The notes below the pieces were generated by a model. That model made no database searches, had not been told where the DNA came from, and saw only the letters and a list, made by a program, of their open reading frames with translations. DNA of 64,000 nucleotides from HGM13006 sp900757695 (GTDB lineage Bacteria; Bacillota; Clostridia; Oscillospirales; Oscillospiraceae). The first letter of the stretch is position 1, and every line of letters starts with the position of its first letter. The stretch spans positions 62,001-126,000 of the forward strand of contig CAUHNW010000006.1 in assembly GCA_959607825.1 (NCBI GenBank), in the 5' to 3' direction. The translations under genes and the position numbers were made by a program. Below are positions 7,962-17,767 of this stretch, in pieces.

Positions 7962-9176
7962 ATGGCAAACATCAACGAAAATTATCAGAAGCTTCCGGGC
8001 AGCTATCTCTTTGCGGAGATTGCCCGGCGGGTGGCGGCTTATACCACAGCCCATCCCGACAAAAAGCTCATCAAGCTGGGCATCGGTGACGTGACCCAGC
8101 CCCTTTGCCCCGCTGTAATCGAGGCCATGCACAAGGCCGTGGACGAAATGGGCAGTAAGGAGACCTTCCGGGGCTATGGCCCGGAGCAGGGCTATGATTT
8201 TCTTCGGGAAGCCATTCGACAGAATGATTTTCTGGCCCGGGGGGCGGATATCGCCATGGACGAGATTTTTGTATCGGACGGAGCCAAGAGCGACTGCGGC
8301 AACATCGGGGATATCTTCTCGCGGGACAATGTGGTGGCAGTCTGCGACCCGGTGTATCCGGTTTATGTGGATACCAATGCCATGGCGGGCAGGGCAGGGG
8401 AGTACCTTGCAGACAAGGAGATGTGGTCAAACATCTACTACATGCCCACCACTGCGGAAAACGGCTTCCTGCCGGAGCTGCCCAAGGTTCCCGTGGACAT
8501 GATCTATCTGTGCTCTCCCAATAACCCCACCGGCACCACGCTGAATCGGGCCGCCCTTCAAAAGTGGGTGGATTACGCCAATGAAACCGGGGCCGTGATC
8601 CTCTTTGACGCAGCCTATGAGGCATTTATCACGCAGGAGGATGTGCCCCACACCATCTATGAGATCCCCGGGGCAAAAACCTGCGCCATTGAGTTCCACA
8701 GCTTCTCCAAAACTGCGGGCTTTACCGGCAACCGCTGCGCCTATACCGTAGTGCCCAAGGAGCTGATCCGTCAGGGTCAGAGCCTCAACGCCATGTGGAA
8801 CCGCCGCCAGACCACCAAGTTCAACGGCGTGCCCTACGTGGTGCAGCGGGGTGCAGAGGCAGTCTATTCTCCGGAAGGGAAGCAGCAGGTACGGAACACC
8901 ATCGCCTTCTATCAGGAGAATGCCCGTGTGATCCGGGAGGGCCTAAAGGCCGCAGGCCTGGAGGTTTACGGCGGTGTCAACTCTCCCTACGTCTGGTTCA
9001 AGACCCCCACGGATTCCTGGAGCTTCTTTGACCGGCTGCTGACAGAGGCCAATGTGGTCACCACCCCGGGTGCCGGCTTTGGCCCCAGCGGCGAGGGCTA
9101 TATCCGTGTCACCGCCTTCGGCGGGGCAGAGGACACCCGTGAAGCCGTGGAGCGGATTCTACGGCTGCTGAAATAA
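7962..9176 (+). CDS. dapL: LL-diaminopimelate aminotransferase
   Basis: A 404-residue class I/II PLP aminotransferase that converts tetrahydrodipicolinate plus glutamate straight to LL-diaminopimelate, bypassing the succinyl or acetyl routes. Diagnostic features include the N-terminal MANINENYQKLPGSYLF type start, KLGIGDVTQPL, FRGYGPEQGY, CSPNNPTGTTL and the PLP lysine in FHSFSKTAGFTGNR. Its presence shows the organism uses the aminotransferase variant of the pathway. It ends in a hairpin terminator. Confidence 0.96.
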   Translation: MANINENYQKLPGSYLFAEIARRVAAYTTAHPDKKLIKLGIGDVTQPLCPAVIEAMHKAVDEMGSKETFRGYGPEQGYDFLREAIRQNDFLARGADIAMDEIFVSDGAKSDCGNIGDIFSRDNVVAVCDPVYPVYVDTNAMAGRAGEYLADKEMWSNIYYMPTTAENGFLPELPKVPVDMIYLCSPNNPTGTTLNRAALQKWVDYANETGAVILFDAAYEAFITQEDVPHTIYEIPGAKTCAIEFHSFSKTAGFTGNRCAYTVVPKELIRQGQSLNAMWNRRQTTKFNGVPYVVQRGAEAVYSPEGKQQVRNTIAFYQENARVIREGLKAAGLEVYGGVNSPYVWFKTPTDSWSFFDRLLTEANVVTTPGAGFGPSGEGYIRVTAFGGAEDTREAVERILRLLK

Positions 9177-9195
9177 GGGATTCTACGAAACTGGT

Positions 9196-9233
9196 AAAAT
9201 CGGACAGTTTTTTTTGGAAAACTGCCCGATTTT
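9196..9233 (+). terminator. terminator after dapL
   Basis: A 16-bp stem with one mismatch (9196-9211 with 9218-9233), ending in a T run. Between it and the gltB promoter (9234-9443) is an AT-rich stretch without a gene. That stretch contains a 10-bp inverted repeat, TACGATTCAT at 9343-9352 with its complement at 9387-9396. Confidence 0.8.
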
Positions 9234-9443
9234 TCTGCATTTTATGGTGCAGTTCTGCCGGATGCAGGTGGCTCTGCATTTTGGCCCTGTTTCCATCGAT
9301 TCAATGCCTATTTCTTTGATAGGAATGTGTAAATTTGAAATGTACGATTCATTTTCCTGCGTCATTAAAAATTCTAAATGCAACTCATGAATCGTATTCC
9401 ATCATTTTTACGTAAATCTGAGCCGTTATATTTGATTTTTATG

Positions 9444-9472
9444 TTGACATATGCAAGTTACCTCTATATAAT
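9444..9472 (+). promoter_or_regulatory. consensus promoter of gltBD
   Basis: TTGACA, 17 bases, TATAAT: a perfect sigma-A consensus, so strong expression or tight external control is likely. A leader of about 105 bases follows, with no recognised riboswitch. Confidence 0.85.
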
Positions 9473-9584
9473 GTTCATTACAACCCATTAAATTGCAAGA
9501 GAATCCATGGAGGCGGCGCCGCAAAATGAAAGACGGCGTCCCCAAAAATGCGATTTCCCAGATCAGAGCAAAGAGGTGCTTCGC

Positions 9585-12500
9585 ATGCTAGAGCAAAGAA
9601 AACAGACCCCACCCCTTTATGACCCCTCCTTTGAGCATGACAACTGTGGCATCGGCGCCATCGTCAACATTGACGGCACCAAGGACTATGCCACCGTAGA
9701 CAACGCCCTTGCCATTGTAGAGCGTCTGGAACACCGCGCCGGCAAGGACGCCGCCGGTGAAACCGGCGATGGCGTTGGCATTATGCTCCAGATCCCTCAT
9801 GAGTTTTTCCGTGAGATCATGATGGAACGGGGCATCCACCTCGGAGACGCACGGGATTACGGCGTTGGTATGTTTTTCCTTCCCCAGGACGAGCTTCCCC
9901 GGAATCAGGCCAAAAAGACGCTGGAAACCATCTGTGTCAAGAAGGGGGTACAGCTCCTTGCTTGGCGTGAAGTCCCCACGAACCCCAGCGTTCTTGGCAA
10001 AAAAGCGCTGGACTGTATGCCCTGCATCATGCAGGCATTCTTCGCCCGCCCCGCAGACTGCGAAAAGGGCCTGGACTTTGATCGGAGGCTCTATATCCTC
10101 CGCCGGGAGTTTGAGCAGAGCCACGAGGATACCTATGTATGTTCCATGTCCAGCCGCACCATTGTCTATAAGGGCATGTTTCTGGTCAAGCAGCTGCGGC
10201 AGTTCTATCTGGATCTTCAGGATACCCGGGTAAAGTCCGCCATTGCCATGGTACACTCCCGTTTTTCTACCAACACCAATCCCTCATGGCAGCGGGCCCA
10301 CCCCAACCGCTACATCGTCCACAACGGCGAGATCAACACCATTCAGGGCAATGCGGATCGCATGCTGGCCCGGGAGGAGACCATGGAGACCTCCGTATTC
10401 TCCGAGGACGATCTTGGCAAGGTATTCCCGGTGATCAACGCCTCCGGCTCCGACTCCGCCATGCTGGACAACACGCTGGAATTTCTGGTCATGAGCGGCA
10501 TGGATCTGCCCAAGGCCGTTATGATCACCATTCCGGAGCCTTGGGTCAACAACCGTGCCATGAGCCAAAAGCGGAAGGATTTCTATCAATACTACGCCAC
10601 CATGATGGAGCCATGGGACGGCCCCGCCTCCATTCTGTTCTCCGATGGCGACCAGATGGGCGCCGTGCTCGACCGAAACGGCCTGCGTCCCTCCCGATAC
10701 TATATCACCGATGACGGCCGCCTGATTCTCGCCTCTGAGGTAGGCGTACTGGACATCCCCAACGAGAAGATCGTAAAAAAGGCCCGGCTGACCCCCGGCA
10801 AAATGCTGCTGGTAGACACCGTAAAGGGGCAGGTGGTCGAGGACGATCAGCTGAAGGAGCACTATGCCAATGCCGCCACCTACGGCCAGTGGCTGGACAA
10901 TCAGCTGGTATATCTGGCGGATCTGCCTATCCCCAACCACGCCGTGCCCAAGTATTCCCCCTATGAGCGGGCCAGAATGATGAAGGCCTTCGGCTATACC
11001 TATGAGGATCTGAAGCTCTCCATTGCCCCCATGGCCCTGACGGGCTCCGAGCAGCCCACGGCTATGGGCATCGATGCGCCGCTGGCCTGTCTTTCTGACA
11101 AGCATCAGCCCCTGTTTAACTACTTCAAGCAGCATTTCGCTCAGGTCACCAACCCGCCCATCGACTCCATCCGGGAGGAGGTGGTCACCGCCACCAACGT
11201 CTATGTGGGCACTGACGGCAATCTGCTCAGCGAAAAGGAAGAGAACTGCCACGTTCTGCGGATCAACAATCCCATTCTCACCAATATCGATATGCTGAAG
11301 ATCCGCAATATGGAGAAGCCCGGCTTTAAGGTTCACACGGTCTCTATTCTCTGCTATAAAAACACCAGCTTTGAAAAGGCACTGGATCAGCTCTGCAACT
11401 CCGTGGATCGAGCCTACCGGGAGGGCTACAATATTATCATTCTTTCCGACCGCGGTGTTGATGAAAACCATGTGGCCATCCCATCGCTGCTGGCGGTATC
11501 CGCTGTTGCAAAGCACTGCGTCCGCACCAAAAAGCGCACGGCACTGGGCCTGATTCTCGAGACTGCCGAGCCCCGGGAAGTGCATCATTTCGCTACGCTG
11601 CTGGGCTATGGCGCTTCCGCTGTCAACCCCTATCTGGCGCTGGAAAGCATTCAGGGCATGATTGAGGACGGTCTGCTGGACAAGGATTACTATGCAGCAG
11701 AGAAGGACTATACCAGCGCCATTCTCCACGGCATTGTCAAGATCGCCTCGAAAATGGGTGTTTCCACCATTCAGTCCTATCAGGGCAGCCAGATTTTTGA
11801 GGCCATCGGCATCAGTCAGGAGGTCATTGACCACTACTTTACCGGTACCATCAGCCGTGTGGGCGGTGTGGGCCTCAAGGAAATTCAGGCGGACGTCCAT
11901 GCCCTTCACGACAAGGCATTTGACCCGCTGGAGCTCTATACCGATGAATCGGTAGAATCCGTGGGCCTGCACAAATACCGGGCAGGGAAGGAGCGGCACC
12001 TGTACAGCCCCATGGTGATCCATCTGCTCCAGCGCTCGGCCATGACCGGCGACTACGAAAAATATAAGGAATATGCCAAGCTGGTCAACGACCCGGGCAA
12101 CATTGTAAATCTCCGTGGAGCCATGGAGATTCGCTTCCCGGAGGGTGCCGAGATTCCCATTGACGAGGTAGAGAGTGTAGAGAGCATCGTAAAGCGCTTC
12201 CAGACCGGCGCCATGAGCTTTGGTTCCCTTTCGCAGGAGGCCCACGAATGCATGGCCATCGCCATGAACTCCATGGGGGCCAAGTCCAACACCGGCGAGG
12301 GCGGCGAGCTGGCCTCCCGGTATACCATTGGCCCGGACGGGCGCAACAAAAATTCCGCCGTCAAGCAGGTGGCCTCCGCCCGGTTCGGCGTGGACTCCAA
12401 GTATCTGGTCTCCGCCAAAGAGATCCAGATCAAGATGGCCCAGGGTGCAAAGCCCGGCGAGGGCGGCAACCTGCCCGGCAAGAAGGTCTATCCATGGGTA

Positions 12501-14138
12501 GCAAAGACCCGTTATTCTACACCGGGTGTCTCTCTGATCTCCCCGCCGCCTCATCACGATATTTACTCCATTGAGGATCTGGCACAGCTGATCTATGACC
12601 TCAAAAATGCCAACCGGGACGCAAGAATTTCTGTGAAGCTGGTATCCGAGGCCGGTGTGGGCACAGTCGCCGCGGGCGTTGCCAAGGCAGGAGCACAGCT
12701 GATCCTGATCTCCGGCTTTGACGGCGGCACCGGTGCGGCCCCCAAGACCTCCGTACAGAACGCGGGCCTGCCTTGGGAGCTGGGCGTAGCTGAGACCCAC
12801 CAGACCCTGATTATGAACGGTCTTCGGAGCCGGGTCATCGTGGAGGCTGACGGCAAGATCATGACCGGCCGGGATGTAGCCATTGCCTGTATGCTGGGAG
12901 CGGACGAATTTGGCTTCGGCACTACGGCGCTGGTTTGCATGGGCTGCATCATGATGCGGGTCTGCAACAAGGATACCTGTCCCATGGGCATTGCCACCCA
13001 GAATCCGGAGCTGCGGAAGCGGTTTATCGGGAAACCCGAATACATTGTAAACTTCATGCACTTTGTGGCCCAGGAGCTTCGGGAGATCATGGCAAAGCTG
13101 GGCATCCGCACCGTCTCCGAGCTGGTGGGACGCAGTGACTTCCTGAAAGTACGGGATGATTTGGGCGATTCCAGAGCGTCCCTGCTGGATCTCCATCAGA
13201 TTCTGGACAACCCCTATGTAGAGGAGCGTCAGGGCAACACCTATGATCCAAATGACCAGTTTGACTTCAAGCTGGAGGATACGCTGGACATGAAGGTGCT
13301 GCTGAAGGAGTTCAAAAAGAATCTGAAGACCGGTGCAAAAAAACAGGTGAGCCTGAAGGTCTCCAGCACAGACCGTTCCTTGGGTACCATTCTGGGCAGC
13401 GAGATCACCAAGAGCTTTGGAGAAAGTCTGCCGGAGGATACCTTTACGGTGAACTGCACCGGCGGCGGCGGTCAGAGCTTCGGCGCATTTGTCCCCAAGG
13501 GTCTGACCCTCCGGCTGGAAGGCGACAGCAACGACTACTTCGGCAAGGGCCTGTCCGGCGGCAAGCTGATCCTCTATCCGCCGAAAAACAGTGTCTTCAA
13601 GGCCGATGAAAATATCATCGTGGGCAACGTCGCCCTCTACGGTGCCACCTCCGGCAAGGCCTTTATCGCCGGTGTCGCCGGTGAGCGCTTCGCCGTCCGT
13701 AACTCCGGCGTCTACGCCGTGGTAGAGGGCGTAGGCGATCACGGCTGTGAATATATGACCGGCGGCCGTGTAGTGGTGCTGGGCGGCACCGGCAAAAACT
13801 TTGCGGCCGGCATGTCCGGCGGCATCGCCTATGTGCTGGACGAAAACGCCGACCTGTATCTCCGGGCCAACAAGGGCATTGTGGCTTTGGAATCCGTATC
13901 CGGCAAGGCCGATGTGATGGAGCTCAAGGCCATGATCACCGAGCATGTGGAGGCCACCGGCAGCATAAAGGGCAGGGAAGTACTGGAGCATTTCTCCGAA
14001 TACCTGCCTAAGTTCAAGAAGGTCATTCCCAACGACTATAAGATGATGCAAAACATGATCGTCCGCATGGAAGAGCGGGGCTTCAACAGCGAAGAGACCC
14101 AGATTGAAGCATTCTATGCAGCCACCAAGAACGCCTGA
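9585..14138 (+). CDS. gltB: glutamate synthase, large subunit
   Basis: About 1517 residues. The order is an N-terminal type II glutamine amidotransferase domain (candidate nucleophile Cys21 in HDNCGIGAIV, residues 21 to about 420), a central domain, an FMN-binding synthase domain (GEGGNLPGKKV, then SGFDGGTGAAPKTS), cysteines for a 3Fe-4S cluster (CMGCIMMRVCNKDTC, about residue 1118) and a C-terminal GXGXG beta-helix. Ammonia from glutamine is passed to 2-oxoglutarate to give glutamate. The start at 9585 has AGAGGTG before it. An in-frame ATG at 9507 would add 26 poorly conserved residues and lacks a good site. Cys21 must be exposed by processing, as in the family. gltD follows 13 bases downstream. 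Confidence 0.96.
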   Translation: MLEQRKQTPPLYDPSFEHDNCGIGAIVNIDGTKDYATVDNALAIVERLEHRAGKDAAGETGDGVGIMLQIPHEFFREIMMERGIHLGDARDYGVGMFFLPQDELPRNQAKKTLETICVKKGVQLLAWREVPTNPSVLGKKALDCMPCIMQAFFARPADCEKGLDFDRRLYILRREFEQSHEDTYVCSMSSRTIVYKGMFLVKQLRQFYLDLQDTRVKSAIAMVHSRFSTNTNPSWQRAHPNRYIVHNGEINTIQGNADRMLAREETMETSVFSEDDLGKVFPVINASGSDSAMLDNTLEFLVMSGMDLPKAVMITIPEPWVNNRAMSQKRKDFYQYYATMMEPWDGPASILFSDGDQMGAVLDRNGLRPSRYYITDDGRLILASEVGVLDIPNEKIVKKARLTPGKMLLVDTVKGQVVEDDQLKEHYANAATYGQWLDNQLVYLADLPIPNHAVPKYSPYERARMMKAFGYTYEDLKLSIAPMALTGSEQPTAMGIDAPLACLSDKHQPLFNYFKQHFAQVTNPPIDSIREEVVTATNVYVGTDGNLLSEKEENCHVLRINNPILTNIDMLKIRNMEKPGFKVHTVSILCYKNTSFEKALDQLCNSVDRAYREGYNIIILSDRGVDENHVAIPSLLAVSAVAKHCVRTKKRTALGLILETAEPREVHHFATLLGYGASAVNPYLALESIQGMIEDGLLDKDYYAAEKDYTSAILHGIVKIASKMGVSTIQSYQGSQIFEAIGISQEVIDHYFTGTISRVGGVGLKEIQADVHALHDKAFDPLELYTDESVESVGLHKYRAGKERHLYSPMVIHLLQRSAMTGDYEKYKEYAKLVNDPGNIVNLRGAMEIRFPEGAEIPIDEVESVESIVKRFQTGAMSFGSLSQEAHECMAIAMNSMGAKSNTGEGGELASRYTIGPDGRNKNSAVKQVASARFGVDSKYLVSAKEIQIKMAQGAKPGEGGNLPGKKVYPWVAKTRYSTPGVSLISPPPHHDIYSIEDLAQLIYDLKNANRDARISVKLVSEAGVGTVAAGVAKAGAQLILISGFDGGTGAAPKTSVQNAGLPWELGVAETHQTLIMNGLRSRVIVEADGKIMTGRDVAIACMLGADEFGFGTTALVCMGCIMMRVCNKDTCPMGIATQNPELRKRFIGKPEYIVNFMHFVAQELREIMAKLGIRTVSELVGRSDFLKVRDDLGDSRASLLDLHQILDNPYVEERQGNTYDPNDQFDFKLEDTLDMKVLLKEFKKNLKTGAKKQVSLKVSSTDRSLGTILGSEITKSFGESLPEDTFTVNCTGGGGQSFGAFVPKGLTLRLEGDSNDYFGKGLSGGKLILYPPKNSVFKADENIIVGNVALYGATSGKAFIAGVAGERFAVRNSGVYAVVEGVGDHGCEYMTGGRVVVLGGTGKNFAAGMSGGIAYVLDENADLYLRANKGIVALESVSGKADVMELKAMITEHVEATGSIKGREVLEHFSEYLPKFKKVIPNDYKMMQNMIVRMEERGFNSEETQIEAFYAATKNA

Positions 14139-14151
14139 GGAGGGATTACAG

Positions 14152-15624
14152 ATGGGAAAACCCACAGGATTTATGGATTATCAGCGACAGGACTGCCATG
14201 TGATCCCCCCGGAGGAGCGCATTGGAAACTGGAAGGAATTTAAGCCCCTTCTGAGCCGGGAGGAGCAGCAGCGGCAGGCGGCTCGGTGTATGGACTGCGG
14301 CGTGCCCTTCTGTCAGGCAGGCATGATGTTCGGAAACGCCGTTTCCGGCTGCCCCCTGCACAACCTGATCCCCGAGTGGAACGATCTGGTATATGAAGGC
14401 AATTGGGCGCAGGCCTACTACCGGCTCCGGATCACCAACAACTTTCCTGAGTTTACGGGCCGTGTATGCCCCTCTCCCTGTGAGAAGGCATGCTCCTGCA
14501 ACTTGAACGGCGAACCGGTGACCTGTCATAACAACGAGCTGGCCATCATTGAAAACGCCTTTAACCGGGGGCTTGTAAAGCCCCGGATTCCCAAGGTCCG
14601 CACCGGCAAAAAGGTCGCCGTCATCGGCTCCGGCCCCTCGGGGCTGGCCACCGCCGATCAACTCAACCGCCGGGGCCACAGCGTCACCGTCTACGAGCGC
14701 TTTGACCGGGCAGGCGGGCTTCTCATGTACGGCATTCCCAATATGAAGCTGGATAAATCCGTAGTGCTTCGCCGGATTCACCTCATGGAACAGGAAGGCG
14801 TCAACTTTGTGTACAATGCCAATGTGGGCGAAAATCTGGATGCACAGGAGATTCTTGACCAGTATGATGCGGTAGTGCTCTGCTGCGGCGCATCCAATCC
14901 CCGGGATCTCAGCGCCCCGGGCCGGGACGCTCAGGGCATCTACTTTGCGGTGGACTATCTCCGTGCCAATACCAAGAGCCTGCTGGATTCCGGCCACAGC
15001 GACGGCAGCTTCATTGATGCCAAGGGAAAGAACGTACTGGTCGTTGGTGGCGGCGACACCGGCAATGACTGTGTGGGCACCGCCATCCGGCAGGGCTGCA
15101 AGCACGTTGTCCAGTTTGAGATGATGGGAAAGCCCCCGCTGAAGCGCCTGCCCTCCAATCCGTGGCCCCAGTGGCCCAACGTTCTGAAAACCGATTATGG
15201 TCAGGAGGAGGCCATTTATCTTCAGGGGGAGGATCCCAGACTCTACAACACCACCGTGGAGGAGTTCCAAAAGGACGAAAGCGGAAAGCTCACCGGCGTT
15301 ACCGCTGTGAATCTCAGCTGGGAGGGCGGCAAAATGACGAAGCTGGACACCTACCAGATGGACGTGGACATGGTGCTCATTGCTGCGGGCTTCCTTGGCT
15401 GCCAGAGCTATGTGGCCGACGCCTTTGGAGTCGCACAGACTCCAAGAACCTGCGTGGCAACGGAAAACGGAGGCCATAAGACCTCCGTGGAGAAGGTGTT
15501 CACCGCCGGAGACATGCGCCGGGGCCAGAGCCTTGTGGTCTGGGGCATCCGTGAGGGGAGAGAGGCCGCCCGGGAGGTAGACGAGTATCTCATGGGCTAC
15601 TCCAATCTTGATCCCGTAGAATAA
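14152..15624 (+). CDS. gltD: glutamate synthase, small subunit
   Basis: A 490-residue protein that supplies electrons from NAD(P)H to GltB. The N-terminal region holds the cysteines of two 4Fe-4S clusters (CMDCGVPFC and CPSPCEKAC with flanking Cys). An FAD site follows at VAVIGSGPSGLATA and an NAD(P) site at VLVVGGGDTGNDC. Near the C terminus, VFTAGDMRRGQSLVVWGI is the usual FAD-contact motif. AGGAGGG is placed well before the ATG at 14152. It is co-transcribed with gltB and ends in a terminator. Confidence 0.96.
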   Translation: MGKPTGFMDYQRQDCHVIPPEERIGNWKEFKPLLSREEQQRQAARCMDCGVPFCQAGMMFGNAVSGCPLHNLIPEWNDLVYEGNWAQAYYRLRITNNFPEFTGRVCPSPCEKACSCNLNGEPVTCHNNELAIIENAFNRGLVKPRIPKVRTGKKVAVIGSGPSGLATADQLNRRGHSVTVYERFDRAGGLLMYGIPNMKLDKSVVLRRIHLMEQEGVNFVYNANVGENLDAQEILDQYDAVVLCCGASNPRDLSAPGRDAQGIYFAVDYLRANTKSLLDSGHSDGSFIDAKGKNVLVVGGGDTGNDCVGTAIRQGCKHVVQFEMMGKPPLKRLPSNPWPQWPNVLKTDYGQEEAIYLQGEDPRLYNTTVEEFQKDESGKLTGVTAVNLSWEGGKMTKLDTYQMDVDMVLIAAGFLGCQSYVADAFGVAQTPRTCVATENGGHKTSVEKVFTAGDMRRGQSLVVWGIREGREAAREVDEYLMGYSNLDPVE

Positions 15625-15651
15625 CGGCGGATCCCGCCGCAGAAAAACACA

Positions 15652-15686
15652 TACCGCCTGCATAGCATGACGCTGTGCAGGCGGTA
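15652..15686 (+). terminator. terminator after gltD
   Basis: An 11-bp perfect stem (15652-15662 with 15676-15686) with a further AGC/GCT pairing inside, then ATTTTTAT. It also lies downstream of the convergent WYL gene. Confidence 0.8.
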
Positions 15687-15706
15687 ATTTTTATGAAATT
15701 CAGGAC

Positions 15707-16675
15707 TCAAAGATGATCGTCCAGCGCTCTTCGGCACATGGCCCGGTATTCCTCCTGCACCGGCTCCGGCCCTAGGATCTTGACCCGGCCGCCAAAGCTG
15801 AAGACCCAGGAAAAGAACACCGGAGATACCGCCACCTCTGCCGACAGGGTAAACAGGTGGCTCCCCTGCGGCACCAGCATGGCGCCGCTGCCGAATCGGT
15901 CTACCGCATTGTTGATCAGCTCCATGGGAAACAGCAGCCTTACCATGGTTTCCCTGCCGCCGAACATGCCAAACACCTGACGGGAATATTCCGCCATATT
16001 GAGATCCTCATACTGCTCCGGGCAGAGCCGGGGCGTGCCGGTGAGCTGGATGGAGGCCATCCGATCCACTCGGTAGTGGGTCTTGCCCCGATCCGCAGTA
16101 TGGGCGATGAGATAGTAGTTCTCGCTGTCCCAGCAGAGGCCGTAGGGGGATGCCCGGTACTCCTTCTTCCGGGGGATGCGTCCGCCGCCGATCTGATAGT
16201 CGAGATACCGGAAGGTGATCTCGCTGTCCTGATCGATGGCCTGATACAGGGCGTCCACATTATAATAGATGCTCTCATTTTCCGCCTTGCTGCGGCCCAC
16301 CAGATGTACCTGCCGCCGGAGCTCTCCGGCATGATAGCGACTGGTCAGTGTCCCCAGCTTTCCAATGAGCTCATAGGATTTCTTTTCGGTGATGCACCGG
16401 GAACATTGGACGGCATCTGCCAGCAGCTTTAATTCCGCCAGCTGGAACTCCCGGGATGCCAGATAGCAGCCGCTGTGGCTTTTTACAATGTCCATGCCCT
16501 CTTCCATGAGGATGGAGATATCCCGGTAGATGCTCTTTTTTTCCGCCGTGATCCCCCGCTGCAAAAGCTTTTGCTCCAGCTCCTGGGCGGTAAGCCGGTG
16601 GGTATCATCGGTCTCCTGGGTCAAAATCTCCTGCAACGCCAGAAGCCGTTGACGGGTTCCCTCTGTTTTCGGCAT
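15707..16675 (-). CDS. WYL-domain transcriptional regulator
   Basis: A 322-residue protein. An N-terminal winged helix-turn-helix region (about 1-70, with AEKKSIYRDISILME as the DNA-reading segment) precedes a WYL ligand-sensing domain (about 130-225, with YRASPYGLCWDSENYYLIAH and YRVDRM) and a C-terminal WCX-like extension. Such proteins bind DNA in response to small ligands or nucleic acid. The target is unknown; the divergent phosphoesterase gene is one candidate. AAGGAGG precedes the ATG at 16675. Longer readings upstream cross the divergent gene and are not credible. Confidence 0.85.
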   Translation of the reverse strand: MPKTEGTRQRLLALQEILTQETDDTHRLTAQELEQKLLQRGITAEKKSIYRDISILMEEGMDIVKSHSGCYLASREFQLAELKLLADAVQCSRCITEKKSYELIGKLGTLTSRYHAGELRRQVHLVGRSKAENESIYYNVDALYQAIDQDSEITFRYLDYQIGGGRIPRKKEYRASPYGLCWDSENYYLIAHTADRGKTHYRVDRMASIQLTGTPRLCPEQYEDLNMAEYSRQVFGMFGGRETMVRLLFPMELINNAVDRFGSGAMLVPQGSHLFTLSAEVAVSPVFFSWVFSFGGRVKILGPEPVQEEYRAMCRRALDDHL

Positions 16676-16719
16676 AATAGAGCCTCCTTTGCTGACCGGT
16701 AACGCCGGGCTTTTCTGTA

Positions 16720-16747
16720 AGTGTATCACACTTTTGCGCCGAGACAA
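16720..16747 (-). promoter_or_regulatory. promoter of the WYL regulator
   Basis: On the minus strand TTGTCT, 16 bases, TACACT with an extended TGA. Confidence 0.45.
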
Positions 16748-16778
16748 AGCGCTTTTGCGGGTTTCCCGTTGGATTTTC

Positions 16779-16807
16779 TTGCTTTTCTCCGAATAATCTG
16801 GTATATT
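16779..16807 (+). promoter_or_regulatory. promoter of the phosphoesterase gene
   Basis: TTGCTT, 17 bases, TATATT with an extended TGG, about 60 bases before the start. Confidence 0.5.
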
Positions 16808-16867
16808 GTGTAATGGAATGCGCTTCGCATTTTTCGCATTGATTCCGTTTATACCATGGAGGGGCAC

Positions 16868-17566
16868 ATGAAGATTCTGGTGGTATCCGATATCGAGAGC
16901 AAGTTTATCTGGGATCATTTCGATCCGGAGCGGTTCCGTGATGTCAAAATGATCATTTCCTGCGGGGATCTCTCTGCCAGATACCTTTCCTTCCTTGTGA
17001 CCATGATCCCATGTCCGCTGTTCTATGTGCCCGGCAATCACGACAAAAAATATGAACAGCAGCCGCCGGAGGGATGCGTGAATATCGACGGACGGATCGT
17101 TGAATACAAGGGTGTCCGCATTATGGGCCTTGGCGGATGCAAGAGTCCGCACCCCTGCCTGTACGAGTATTCGGACGAGCAGATGTGGCGGAAGGTCCGC
17201 AAGCTGGAGCCACAGATCCGCCGATGTAAGGGCATTGACCTGTTTGTGACCCATGCTCCCGCCATTGGCCTTGGAGACGGGCCGGATCTGTTCCACGAGG
17301 GCTTCCAGTCCTTCCGGTATATTGACGATATCTATAAGCCCGCCATTCACTTCTACGGCCACCGGCATCTGGGGGAAAACCCCATGGACCGCCGGGCCAT
17401 CTATCCCTATAACGAGTCCGTTATGATCAACGCCTGCGGCTATAAGCTGGTGGACTACGATCCCGGCGTTCCCATGGATCTGCCCCCCGGCACCCATTCC
17501 GTGGTGGACATGCCAACCCCCCAGCCCCCCAGAAGGTTTCCTTTTACAGGCTTTATTCCAAAGTAA
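16868..17566 (+). CDS. calcineurin-like metallophosphoesterase
   Basis: A 232-residue protein with the metallophosphoesterase motif set: an N-terminal VVSDI replacing DxH, CGDLS, PGNHDKKY, a later THAP histidine and FYGHRH. It should bind two metal ions. The glutamate in VVSDIESKF sits where many relatives have histidine (DxH), which may change metal preference. Substrate unknown. The ATG at 16868 is preferred over one at 16856, because GGAGGGG between them serves the later start. It stands alone and divergent from the WYL regulator. Confidence 0.85.
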   Translation: MKILVVSDIESKFIWDHFDPERFRDVKMIISCGDLSARYLSFLVTMIPCPLFYVPGNHDKKYEQQPPEGCVNIDGRIVEYKGVRIMGLGGCKSPHPCLYEYSDEQMWRKVRKLEPQIRRCKGIDLFVTHAPAIGLGDGPDLFHEGFQSFRYIDDIYKPAIHFYGHRHLGENPMDRRAIYPYNESVMINACGYKLVDYDPGVPMDLPPGTHSVVDMPTPQPPRRFPFTGFIPK

Positions 17567-17572
17567 ATTTCT

Positions 17573-17605
17573 CCGCCCTGAACGCACACGCCGCATTCAG
17601 GGCGG
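17573..17605 (+). terminator. hairpin after the phosphoesterase gene
   Basis: A 10-bp stem, CCGCCCTGAA (17573-17582) with its complement at 17596-17605. No strong T run follows at once, so termination may be partial. Confidence 0.5.
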
Positions 17606-17767
17606 TAGCTGCAACTGGGAAGGTTTTTGCTATTATACTGCGGGCTTCTGTTCATTTCTACGGTTTCTTTCGATATTTTACCCGCTCTTTAGAAACATTA
17701 CACAAAGTTTACTTTTCCTCTTTCAGTTTCCGGCGGTATCTGATATGATATGGTTGAGGGGATGCGA

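Noticed and set aside
9183..9383. A 66-codon minus-strand frame after dapL
   Set aside because: It runs through the dapL terminator and lacks a ribosome binding site.
9473..9584. A riboswitch in the gltB leader
   Set aside because: No conserved glutamine, glycine or T-box elements could be recognised in these 110 bases.
10284..14165. A 1293-codon minus-strand open frame opposite gltB
   Set aside because: It arises from the codon bias of gltB in a high-GC gene; the plus strand is certain glutamate synthase.
17698..17749. Possible PhoB-box-like repeats (TTACAC, TTTACT, TTTCAG) before the orphan response regulator
   Set aside because: Spacing is irregular (10 and 13 bases) and matches are weak, so no operator is claimed.
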